Shown: positions 1 to 5,675 of the stretch, in pieces
Layout: each line of letters begins with the position of its first letter
How positions within the stretch are numbered: the stretch's first letter is position 1
Assembly (NCBI GenBank): GCA_045531405.1
Contig: JAZSDX010000063.1
Location: 1 to 5,675 of the forward strand
Source of the DNA: RGIG4079 sp045531405
GTDB taxonomy: Bacteria > Bacteroidota > Bacteroidia > Bacteroidales > Muribaculaceae
Length of the DNA: 5,675 bases
Direction of reading: 5' to 3'
Notes under the pieces: model-generated
What the model saw: the letters and a program-made list of their open reading frames with translations, nothing else
Told to the model about the DNA's origin: nothing
Database searches by the model: none
Position numbers and translations under genes: made by a program

Positions 1-73
1 ATCTCAAAATATAGGAGATATAAAAACACCTATTTACTTCATGATGTTATTAACATTCACTATTAACAATAAG

Positions 74-84
74 TGTTGATAACC
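74..84 (-). repeat. Direct repeat copy 1, contains DnaA-box-like TTATCAACA
   Basis: TGTTGATAACC occurs here and again, identically, at 284-294, 210 bp apart. On the reverse strand it reads GGTTATCAACA, which contains TTATCAACA. That differs by one base from the classical DnaA box TTATNCACA (A instead of C at position 6). Related sites nearby on the forward strand are TTATTAACA at 47-55 and CTATTAACA at 60-68. The exact repetition is seen directly. Binding by DnaA is an inference. Confidence 0.45.
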
Positions 85-105
85 TGTAAATAGTATAACA
101 CAACT

Positions 106-133
106 TTTGAAGAAAAATCAATAACTAAATTTG
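106..133 (+). promoter_or_regulatory. Bacteroidota-type promoter candidate far upstream of nadA
   Basis: TAAATTTG at 126-133 exactly fits the -7 element TAnnTTTG used by the Bacteroidota primary sigma factor. It is followed by CA, giving the same ten bases (TAAATTTGCA) as the better leuS promoter candidate at 1525-1534. A -33-like TTTG lies at 106-109, but the 16-bp spacer is shorter than the usual 19-21. Transcription would start near 138-142, about 335 bases before nadA, so it would make a long leader or a separate small RNA. Confidence 0.35.
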
Positions 134-151
134 CATTTATCGGTCAGGCTA

Positions 152-177
152 TTATATAATCACTCCCCTTTATATAA
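152..177. other. Hairpin with C-rich loop
   Basis: TTATATAA at 152-159 and again at 170-177 can pair as an 8-bp all-A/U stem around a ten-base loop, 160-169, that contains CACTCCCC. Each arm is also palindromic on its own, so the arms form both direct and inverted repeats. The loop is one of the few C-rich patches in the left region. It lies about 12-15 bases after the start predicted for the promoter candidate at 106-133. With no G/C pairs and no U tract after it, it does not look like a standard terminator. Confidence 0.3.
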
Positions 178-236
178 CAAATAAGTTAGCATTTACATAT
201 TATGCCGTTTTCTACACTATTTTTGACAGTTATTAG

Positions 237-267
237 TGTGAAAAGAGAAGAAAAGTTATTAACTTTG
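237..267 (+). promoter_or_regulatory. Candidate nadA promoter
   Basis: TAACTTTG at 260-267 fits the TAnnTTTG -7 element. TGTG at 237-240 is a three-of-four match to the -33 TTTG, with a suitable 19-bp spacer. It is the TAnnTTTG match closest to nadA and would give a leader of roughly 200 bases. The -7 element overlaps TTATTAACT (256-264), one of the repeated box-like sites, so a protein bound there could block transcription. The weak -33 match keeps confidence low. Confidence 0.3.
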
Positions 268-283
268 TGGTTTATAAACATAA

Positions 284-294
284 TGTTGATAACC
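284..294 (-). repeat. Direct repeat copy 2, contains DnaA-box-like TTATCAACA
   Basis: This is an identical copy of the 11-bp unit at 74-84, in the same orientation. It lies four bases after another fit to TTATNAACA (TTATAAACA, 272-280, forward strand), so the two sites face each other as a pair. A further near-match, TTATCAACG, lies at 405-413 on the forward strand. The pattern fits initiator boxes or a multi-site regulator. The assignment is tentative. Confidence 0.45.
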
Positions 295-474
295 ATGCTA
301 ATTCATTATTAATCACTCTTTATTGATGTTGATTATATAAAGATAAGCGATAACTAAACATTTATAAATTAAAAAGCAAGTTTTTAGTAAAAAAGTTATA
401 GTAGTTATCAACGTGTAATATTCTTATTATTGAAAAAAGTTTTTTTTATAAAAAACCTATATAAATTAAAAAAG

Positions 475-1455
475 ATGAATGTCAACAAAGGTTATGCAGA
501 TACACTAATTGATAAAAATCTCAATCTTAAAGAAGAAATTGTAAAACTTAAGAATGAGAAAAATGCAGTAATATTGGCTCATTATTATCAAAAAGGAGAA
601 ATACAAGATTTAGCCGACTATATTGGTGATAGTTTGGCTTTAGCTCAAATAGCAGCTCGCATTGAAGCTCCGATAATAGTGCTTTGTGGTGTTCACTTTA
701 TGGGAGAAACTGCTAAAATATTATGTCCCGACAAGAAGGTGTTGATTCCTGACACAAATGCGGGATGTTCGTTGGCTGATAGTTGTGATGCTAATGAATT
801 TGAAAAATTCATTAAAGAGCACCCTGGTCACATGGTGATAAGTTATGTTAATACTTCGGCAGGAGTAAAAGCATTGACTGATGTACTTGTAACATCATCG
901 AATGCTCGCCAAATAGTTGAATCATTCCCCGAAGATGAAAAAATAATATTTGGTCCCGATCGTAACCTTGGTAATTATATTAATAGTATTACAGGGCGTA
1001 ATATGATATTGTGGAATGGTGCTTGCCATGTGCATGAACAATTTTCGGTAGAAAAAATAATAGAATTAAAAAAGAAATATCCAAGTGCTAAATTATTAGT
1101 ACATCCCGAGTGTAAAAACTCAATAGTGATGCTTGCCGATAAGGTGGGTTCAACTGCAGCTCTATTGAATTATGCTATAAAAAGCGATGCAAAAGAGTTT
1201 ATTGTTGCTACCGAAAGTGGTATTCTTCACGAAATGAAAAAGAAATGTAGTGATAAAATTTTCATTCCTGCACCTCCCGAAGATAGCACATGTGCTTGTA
1301 ATGATTGTAACTTTATGAAACTCAATACACTTGAAAAACTTTATAACTGTCTTAAGTATGAAAAACCGGTTATAGAGGTAGAAAGTGAAATAGCTGAAAA
1401 AGCTCGCATTCCTATTCAACGAATGCTTGATATTTCAGAAAAATTAGGATTATAA
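475..1455 (+). CDS. nadA: Quinolinate synthase NadA
   Basis: This cytoplasmic [4Fe-4S] enzyme condenses iminoaspartate with dihydroxyacetone phosphate to form quinolinate, the second step of de novo NAD synthesis. From the ATG at 475 the product has 326 residues, normal for the family. Visible signatures are AHYYQ (35-39), DYIGDSLALA (48-57), NAGCSLADSC (96-104), YVNTSAGVKALTD (124-136), FGPDRNLG (159-166), WNGACHVH (180-187), HPE (210-212) and CACNDC (273-278). By family comparison Cys98, Cys184 and Cys278 are the likely cluster ligands, and His36, His210 and Glu212 are likely active-site residues. The frame extends upstream to a TTG at 430, but that adds only a lysine- and asparagine-rich 15-residue leader, so I prefer the ATG. 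It is preceded by an A-rich stretch without a Shine-Dalgarno motif. The nadB and nadC partners are not in the window. The gene looks intact, and a promoter before leuS suggests it is transcribed separately. Confidence 0.97.
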   Translation: MNVNKGYADTLIDKNLNLKEEIVKLKNEKNAVILAHYYQKGEIQDLADYIGDSLALAQIAARIEAPIIVLCGVHFMGETAKILCPDKKVLIPDTNAGCSLADSCDANEFEKFIKEHPGHMVISYVNTSAGVKALTDVLVTSSNARQIVESFPEDEKIIFGPDRNLGNYINSITGRNMILWNGACHVHEQFSVEKIIELKKKYPSAKLLVHPECKNSIVMLADKVGSTAALLNYAIKSDAKEFIVATESGILHEMKKKCSDKIFIPAPPEDSTCACNDCNFMKLNTLEKLYNCLKYEKPVIEVESEIAEKARIPIQRMLDISEKLGL

Positions 1456-1500
1456 ACTATTTTATCATCATTATTAATAAAAGAGGAGTAGATAAGATAA

Positions 1501-1532
1501 TTTTATAAAAAGAAGCATTATAGTTAAATTTG
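1501..1532 (+). promoter_or_regulatory. leuS promoter, Bacteroidota type
   Basis: The -7 element TAAATTTG (1525-1532) matches TAnnTTTG exactly. A TTTT at 1501-1504 sits at the -33 position with a 20-bp spacer and matches TTTG in three of four bases. Transcription would begin near 1537-1541, giving a leuS leader of about 40-45 bases. No Shine-Dalgarno motif precedes the leuS ATG at 1582, which is usual for this phylum. The rest of the 1456-1581 gap shows only a short A/T palindrome (TTATTAATAA, 1471-1480) and no clear terminator for nadA. Confidence 0.6.
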
Positions 1533-1581
1533 CAAAGAGAAAAGTAATTATAAATAAATCAATATAATACATAACTTCATT

Positions 1582-4353
1582 ATGGAATATAATCACAAAG
1601 ATATTGAAAGCCGTTGGCAACAATATTGGAAAGATAACAACACTTATAAAACAGAAATAGATAGCAATCGTCCTAAATTTTATGTGCTCGACATGTTTCC
1701 TTATCCATCGGGAGCAGGTCTTCACGTTGGACACCCACTTGGATATATAGCATCTGATATCTATTCACGTTTCAAACGTCTTCAAGGTTTCAATGTGTTA
1801 CATCCAATGGGTTATGATGCATATGGATTGCCAGCTGAACAATATGCTATTCAAACAGGTCAACATCCCGAAGTAACAACTCGTCAAAATATAGCTCGTT
1901 ACCGTAGTCAGCTTGATAAAATAGGTTTTTGTTATGATTGGGATCGTGAAATAAAAACATGTGATCCTGAATATTATAAATGGACTCAATGGGCATTTAT
2001 AAAAATGTTTAACAGCTACTATGATAATGATAAGCAAAAAGCTTGTGATATAGCAAAATTAGTAGCAAATTTTGAAAAACAAGGTACTGAAGGCATTAAT
2101 GCAGCATGTAGCAAAGAATTAGAATTTACTGCTCAAGAATGGACTTCTTATACTGAAAAAGAAAAAAGTGATGTGTTGATGAATTATCGCATTGCTTATC
2201 TTGGAAATACTATGGTTAACTGGTGTCCTAAATTAGGTACTGTACTCGCAAATGATGAAGTGAGTGAAGGTGTATCTATTCGTGGTGGTTATCCAGTAGA
2301 ACAAAAATTGATGTATCAATGGTGTCTTCGTGTATCGGCTTACTCTCAAAGATTACTTGATGGTCTTGATACAATTGATTGGACCGATTCGTTGAAAGAA
2401 ACTCAACGAAACTGGATAGGTCGCTCTGAAGGGGCTGAGATGAAATTTAATATTGCTGATAGTGATGTAGTACTTGAAATTTTCACTACTCGTGCCGATA
2501 CCATTTTTGGTGTAACATTTATGGTACTTGCTCCTGAAAGTGCTTATGTAGATATGGTAGTAACCGAAGATAAAAAAGCCGAAGTAGAAGAATATATCAA
2601 TAGTATTAAACATAAAACAGAACGTGAACGCATGATTGAAAAGAAAATTTCGGGTGTGTTTACAGGTTCTTATGCTATCAATCCATTGACAGGTGAAAAA
2701 ATACCTGTTTGGGTGAGTGATTATGTACTTGCAGGCTATGGAACAGGTGCTATTATGGCTGTACCTGCTCATGATAGTCGTGACTATGCTTTTGCACGTC
2801 ATTTTAATCTTCCTATCATTCCATTGATTGAAGGTTGTGATGTGAGTGAAGAAAGTTTTGATGCCAAAGCAGGTAAAATGATAAATTCAAAAGGTGCAGA
2901 ATTAGATCTTAATGGTCTTGAAGTAAAAGATGCTATTGCTGCAACAAAGAAATTTATCAGTGAAAAAGGGCTTGGTAAAATAAAAGTAAACTATCGTCTT
3001 CGTGACGCTATTTTCAGCCGTCAACGCTATTGGGGTGAGCCATTCCCTGTATATTATAAAGATGGCGTTCCTCAGATGATGGATGAAAGCAAACTTCCTT
3101 TATTATTACCAGAAGTAGATAAATATCTTCCTACTGAAACAGGTGAACCTCCATTGGGTCGTGCTAAAAATTGGCAAACTGAAGATGGTTATCCTCTTGA
3201 ACTATGTACTATGCCCGGTTTTGCTGGTTCAAGTGCTTATTATCTACGTTATATGGATCCACGCAATAATGATGCGTTGGTATCAAAAGAAGCAAATGAA
3301 TATTGGCGTAATGTTGACCTTTATATAGGTGGTACTGAACATGCTACAGGACACTTGATTTATAGTCGTTTTTGGAATAAATTCCTTTATGATATGGGCG
3401 AAGTGTGCGAACAAGAACCATTCAAAAAACTCATAAATCAAGGTATGATTCAAGGTCGCAGTAACTTTGTGTATCGTATCAAAGATACAAATACTTTTGT
3501 GTCATATAATTTGAAGAAAGATTATGATGTTACACCTATTCACGTAGATGTAAATATAGTAAGTAATGATATTCTTGATTTGGACCAATTCCGTAACTGG
3601 CGTCCTGAATTTAATAATGCCGAATTTATTCTTGAAGATGGCAAATATGTGTGTGGTTACGCCGTAGAAAAAATGTCAAAATCAATGTTTAATGTGGTAA
3701 ATCCCGATGACATTGTAGAACGTTATGGTGCAGATACATTGCGTCTTTATGAAATGTTCCTCGGTCCATTGGAACAAAGTAAGCCTTGGGATACTAATGG
3801 TATAGATGGTGTGAACCGTTTCTTGAAAAAACTTTGGGGACTATTTTATAAAGGAGATAATCTTTCAGTTAGTGAAGGAGAGCCATCACGTGATGAATTA
3901 AAATCACTTCACAAACTGATAAAGAAAGTTACTTTTGATATTGAACATTTCTCATACAACACTTCAATCAGTGCGTTTATGATTTGTGTAAATGAACTAA
4001 ATTCATTAAAATCAAATAATAAAGAAGTATTGAGTCAATTACTTATTGTATTGGCACCATTTGCACCTCATATTACTGAAGAATTGTGGCATGAAATAGG
4101 TAATACTACTACTATTTGCGATGCTCAATGGCCTGCTTACAATGAGGAATATCTTAAAGAGGATAAGGTGACATACGCAGTATCTTTTAATGGTAAAGCT
4201 CGCTTTAATATTGAAGTAGCAGCCGATATAGCTCGTGAAGAAGTTGAAAAGATTGCTTTGGCACATGAGGGTGCTGCAAAATGGCTTGAAGGCAAACAAA
4301 TTCGTAAGATTATAGTTGTTCCCGGCAAAATTGTCAATATTGTTGTAGGATAA
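1582..4353 (+). CDS. leuS: Leucyl-tRNA synthetase
   Basis: This cytoplasmic class I aminoacyl-tRNA synthetase attaches leucine to tRNA-Leu and edits mischarged products. The Rossmann catalytic core starts near residue 33, with the HIGH-type motif HVGH at 48-51. NWCPKLGTVLANDEV (213-227) leads into the CP1 editing domain. That domain has TTRADT (302-307) and GTGAIMAVPAHDSRDY (387-402); Asp401 aligns with the editing aspartate Asp345 of the E. coli enzyme. The core resumes with DLYIGGTEHATGH (579-591) and the KMSKS loop (697-701). The anticodon-binding domain includes LAPFAPHITEELW (824-836). The C-terminal domain ends in VRKVIYVPGK-like sequence (908-916 here). At 923 residues it is longer than the roughly 860-residue E. 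coli enzyme, mainly because of an insertion around 147-205 that I associate with Bacteroidota. All catalytic motifs are present. Arginine codons are almost all CGT or CGC, in line with high expression. It stops with tandem TAATAA and probably heads an operon with rdgB. Confidence 0.98.
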   Translation: MEYNHKDIESRWQQYWKDNNTYKTEIDSNRPKFYVLDMFPYPSGAGLHVGHPLGYIASDIYSRFKRLQGFNVLHPMGYDAYGLPAEQYAIQTGQHPEVTTRQNIARYRSQLDKIGFCYDWDREIKTCDPEYYKWTQWAFIKMFNSYYDNDKQKACDIAKLVANFEKQGTEGINAACSKELEFTAQEWTSYTEKEKSDVLMNYRIAYLGNTMVNWCPKLGTVLANDEVSEGVSIRGGYPVEQKLMYQWCLRVSAYSQRLLDGLDTIDWTDSLKETQRNWIGRSEGAEMKFNIADSDVVLEIFTTRADTIFGVTFMVLAPESAYVDMVVTEDKKAEVEEYINSIKHKTERERMIEKKISGVFTGSYAINPLTGEKIPVWVSDYVLAGYGTGAIMAVPAHDSRDYAFARHFNLPIIPLIEGCDVSEESFDAKAGKMINSKGAELDLNGLEVKDAIAATKKFISEKGLGKIKVNYRLRDAIFSRQRYWGEPFPVYYKDGVPQMMDESKLPLLLPEVDKYLPTETGEPPLGRAKNWQTEDGYPLELCTMPGFAGSSAYYLRYMDPRNNDALVSKEANEYWRNVDLYIGGTEHATGHLIYSRFWNKFLYDMGEVCEQEPFKKLINQGMIQGRSNFVYRIKDTNTFVSYNLKKDYDVTPIHVDVNIVSNDILDLDQFRNWRPEFNNAEFILEDGKYVCGYAVEKMSKSMFNVVNPDDIVERYGADTLRLYEMFLGPLEQSKPWDTNGIDGVNRFLKKLWGLFYKGDNLSVSEGEPSRDELKSLHKLIKKVTFDIEHFSYNTSISAFMICVNELNSLKSNNKEVLSQLLIVLAPFAPHITEELWHEIGNTTTICDAQWPAYNEEYLKEDKVTYAVSFNGKARFNIEVAADIAREEVEKIALAHEGAAKWLEGKQIRKIIVVPGKIVNIVVG

Positions 4354-4379
4354 TAATTTAAGGGAAATCTTCGTTATAA

Positions 4380-4398
4380 AATTACTTACTAAGTAATT
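4380..4398. promoter_or_regulatory. Perfect palindrome at the rdgB start
   Basis: The sequence is an exact inverted repeat: AATTACTTA (4380-4388), a central C (4389), then TAAGTAATT (4390-4398). It ends two bases before the rdgB ATG, exactly where ribosomes would bind. As DNA it could be a dimeric repressor site. As RNA it could form an 8-bp stem with a three-base loop that limits rdgB translation or marks a processing site. The stem is nearly all A/U, so the RNA form would be weak. The symmetry is certain, the function unknown. Confidence 0.4.
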
Positions 4399-4400
4399 AT

Positions 4401-4991
4401 ATGAATAGTAAAAAAGAAATAGTTTTTGCCACCAATAATCTTCATAAATTAACTGAGATTAGAGAAATAATTGGCGACAAATTCAAAATATTGAGTTTGA
4501 AAGATATTGGTTGTAACGAAGATATTCCCGAAACAGCATCTACTCTTGAAGGGAATGCCGAAATAAAGGCTCGATATATAAAAGAGTATTATGGTTATGA
4601 TTGTTTTGCCGATGATACAGGACTTGAAGTTGAAATACTTGGAGGAGAACCTGGTGTATTATCTGCAAGATATGCAGGTGAGAATCACGATTCTCAAGCA
4701 AATATGGAATTATTGTTAAAAAATATGCTTCGACAAAATAATCGCAAAGCGCGTTTTAGAACAGTAATTGCATTAATAATAGGAGAAGAACTTACACTAA
4801 TGGATGGTATAGTAGAAGGAGAGATTACTCAAGAACGTGTCGGAGATAGTGGTTTTGGTTATGATCCTATTTTTAGACCAATAGAGAGTGAATTGACATT
4901 TGCTCAGATGAGTAGTGCAGAAAAAAATAAAATAAGTCATCGTGGTCGTGCAACAGCAAAATTGATTAATAAATTAGGTAATATAAAGTAA
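4401..4991 (+). CDS. rdgB: dITP/XTP/ITP pyrophosphatase, RdgB/HAM1 family
   Basis: This cytoplasmic nucleotide house-cleaning enzyme hydrolyses non-canonical purine triphosphates (dITP, ITP, XTP) to monophosphate and pyrophosphate, keeping deaminated bases out of DNA and RNA. The 196 residues match the E. coli protein (197). Family motifs appear in order: FATNNLHKLTEI (9-20, with Lys16 in the nucleotide-binding segment), TLEGNAEIKA (48-57), FADDTGLEV (69-77), GEPGVLSARYAG (82-93), ARFRTV (117-122), GFGYDPIF (151-158), TFAQM (166-170) and SHRGRA (179-184). Asp72 corresponds to the catalytic Asp69 of E. coli RdgB, and Asp71 is its acidic neighbour. It follows leuS by 47 bp with no promoter-like TAnnTTTG in the gap, so co-transcription is likely. 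In Bacteroides, as I recall, a YitT-family membrane protein gene lies between leuS and this gene. None is present here. Confidence 0.96.
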   Translation: MNSKKEIVFATNNLHKLTEIREIIGDKFKILSLKDIGCNEDIPETASTLEGNAEIKARYIKEYYGYDCFADDTGLEVEILGGEPGVLSARYAGENHDSQANMELLLKNMLRQNNRKARFRTVIALIIGEELTLMDGIVEGEITQERVGDSGFGYDPIFRPIESELTFAQMSSAEKNKISHRGRATAKLINKLGNIK

Positions 4992-4996
4992 AGATT

Positions 4997-5675
4997 ATGA
5001 TAAAAAGACTTTTATTTATATTAATTACTTTAATCTCATTTACTACTATTACAATACAAGCAGCAGTAGGAGATTGGAAAATTTATTCAATGTTTTCTGA
5101 TATAGAAAAAATATTACAAACACATGAAAAAGTATTTTTTATATCAGGAAATAATCTTTTTTCTTACGACAAAAATACAGATGAATTATTTAATTATACT
5201 ACTCAAAATAAATTGAGTGATAATGTAGTAGATGATATATACTATAATAAAGAAAGAAAATATTTGGTTATCACTTATAAATCAGGAAATATAGATATTT
5301 TATATAATGATGGAGAAATAGTAAATTTACCAGATATAAAAAATTCTATGTTGAATTATTCTTTAGAAATTAATGATGTAGCATTTTTAGATAATTATAT
5401 ATATGTTGCAACAAAATTTGGTCTTATAGTTTTTGATGAATCACGTCAAGAGGTAAAATATTCAGGTGTTTATAATAAAGAAATATCATTAGTTACTATT
5501 GTTGGAGATTATATAGTTGTAGATCAAAATCACGCATTATATTATCTTCATAAAAATGGTAGATTTGAAACATTTGATAGTTATACCAATATAGCAAAAG
5601 GTAATTATATAATTGATATAGAAGGTATAAGTGAAGATAAAATATTAGTTCATGCATTAAGTAAAATAGTAAACT
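4997..5675 (+). CDS. PorZ-like secreted beta-propeller protein, N-terminal part
   Basis: The frame is open from the ATG at 4997 to the window edge (226 codons plus one base), so the 3' part is missing. Residues 1-22 form a signal peptide: Lys3-Arg4, a hydrophobic core, then QAA, with cleavage likely after Ala22 or Ala23. The mature start, VGDWKIY (24-30), and repeated strand-rich units (46-68, 88-114, 133-153, 171-193), including LFSYDKNTDELFNY and LSDNVVDDIYYN, match the N-terminal beta-propeller of the PorZ family. PorZ of Porphyromonas gingivalis is a surface component of the type IX secretion sortase complex that binds A-type LPS. Full-length relatives have roughly 700-800 residues with a second propeller and a C-terminal domain. 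Relatives also occur in species without obvious type IX secretion, so the exact role here is open. The start is five bases after the rdgB stop, pointing to translation from the same mRNA. Leucine and arginine codons (TTA, AGA) differ from those of leuS. Confidence 0.8.
   Translation, partial: MIKRLLFILITLISFTTITIQAAVGDWKIYSMFSDIEKILQTHEKVFFISGNNLFSYDKNTDELFNYTTQNKLSDNVVDDIYYNKERKYLVITYKSGNIDILYNDGEIVNLPDIKNSMLNYSLEINDVAFLDNYIYVATKFGLIVFDESRQEVKYSGVYNKEISLVTIVGDYIVVDQNHALYYLHKNGRFETFDSYTNIAKGNYIIDIEGISEDKILVHALSKIVN

Larger units (their letters stand above)
1..474. other. A/T-rich gene-free region upstream of nadA
   Basis: No convincing coding sequence was found here on either strand. Frames open at the left edge stop by about position 79, and reverse-strand start codons run into stops within a few codons. 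The stretch is strongly A/T-rich and unusually long for a gap in front of a single housekeeping gene. It holds repeated TTATNAACA-type sites on both strands, two TAnnTTTG promoter-like elements (126-133 and 260-267), a hairpin with a C-rich loop (152-177) and a very A/T-rich tract from about 365 to 474. No TAnnTTTG element faces left, so a divergent promoter is not evident. Possible roles are a replication origin, a long nadA leader or a small-RNA locus. The sequence alone does not decide between them. Confidence 0.8.

Noticed and set aside
1..79. Forward frames open at the left edge, possibly the tail of an upstream gene
   Set aside because: Two frames stay open only to stops at 64-66 and 77-79, giving about 21-25 residues of no recognisable family. 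In A/T-rich sequence this is not evidence for a gene.
1471..1480. TTATTAATAA palindrome after nadA as a terminator
   Set aside because: It is an all-A/T 10-bp palindrome with no loop, no G/C pairs and no following T-run, so it cannot form a convincing terminator hairpin.
1482..1488. AGAGGAG, a Shine-Dalgarno-like string between nadA and leuS
   Set aside because: No ATG, GTG or TTG follows at a suitable distance, and an in-frame TAG comes at once. Bacteroidota rarely depend on such motifs.
2353..2802. A 149-codon open frame on the reverse strand inside leuS, and similar shorter ones inside nadA, leuS and its 3' end
   Set aside because: They lie fully antisense to strongly recognised genes and give low-complexity translations rich in Phe, Ile, Thr and Cys with no family resemblance. 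They are by-products of the A/T-rich coding strand.
3143..3328. A 61-codon forward open frame inside leuS in a different frame
   Set aside because: It overlaps the conserved catalytic region of LeuRS and its translation matches no family I recognise.
1..5675. Search for CRISPR arrays, insertion sequences, tRNA genes, riboswitches and toxin-antitoxin or defence genes
   Set aside because: I saw no regularly spaced repeats, transposase motifs, cloverleaf-like sequence or small paired genes. The window is explained by housekeeping genes plus one envelope-type gene.

Overview
The window looks like chromosomal DNA from a low-GC member of the Bacteroidota, most likely Bacteroidales. Three things suggest this. 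The leucyl-tRNA synthetase carries the long insertion and the TTRADT / PGFAGSSAYY sequence variants I associate with that phylum. Promoter-like sites have the Bacteroidota form TAnnTTTG rather than TATAAT. The last gene belongs to the PorZ-type beta-propeller family, which is essentially restricted to this phylum. Start codons are preceded by A/T-rich sequence instead of clear Shine-Dalgarno motifs, also typical of the group.

Layout: 1-474 is a very A/T-rich gene-free stretch. It contains repeated TTATNAACA sites on both strands (including an exact 11-bp direct repeat), two promoter-like TAnnTTTG sites and a small hairpin with a C-rich loop. 475-1455 is nadA (quinolinate synthase). 1456-1581 is an intergenic gap with a good Bacteroidota-type promoter for leuS. 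1582-4353 is leuS (leucyl-tRNA synthetase, 923 aa). 4354-4400 is a short gap ending in a 19-bp palindrome next to the rdgB start. 4401-4991 is rdgB (dITP/XTP/ITP pyrophosphatase, 196 aa). From 4997 to the right edge runs the first 226 codons of a secreted PorZ-like beta-propeller protein, cut off by the window end.

All genes read rightward. leuS, rdgB and the PorZ-like gene are closely spaced (47 bp, then 5 bp) with no promoter-like sequence or terminator seen between them, so they probably form one transcription unit. nadA appears to be separate, since a promoter lies between it and leuS. The three housekeeping enzymes do unrelated jobs: de novo NAD synthesis, leucine charging of tRNA and nucleotide-pool sanitation. 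The fourth gene points toward the cell envelope, possibly the type IX secretion system.

I see no mobile element, CRISPR array, tRNA/rRNA gene, toxin-antitoxin pair or evident novel defence system. The least explained part is the 474-bp left region, whose DnaA-box-like repeats raise the possibility of a replication origin or a multi-site regulatory region. This is a hypothesis, not a demonstrated feature.
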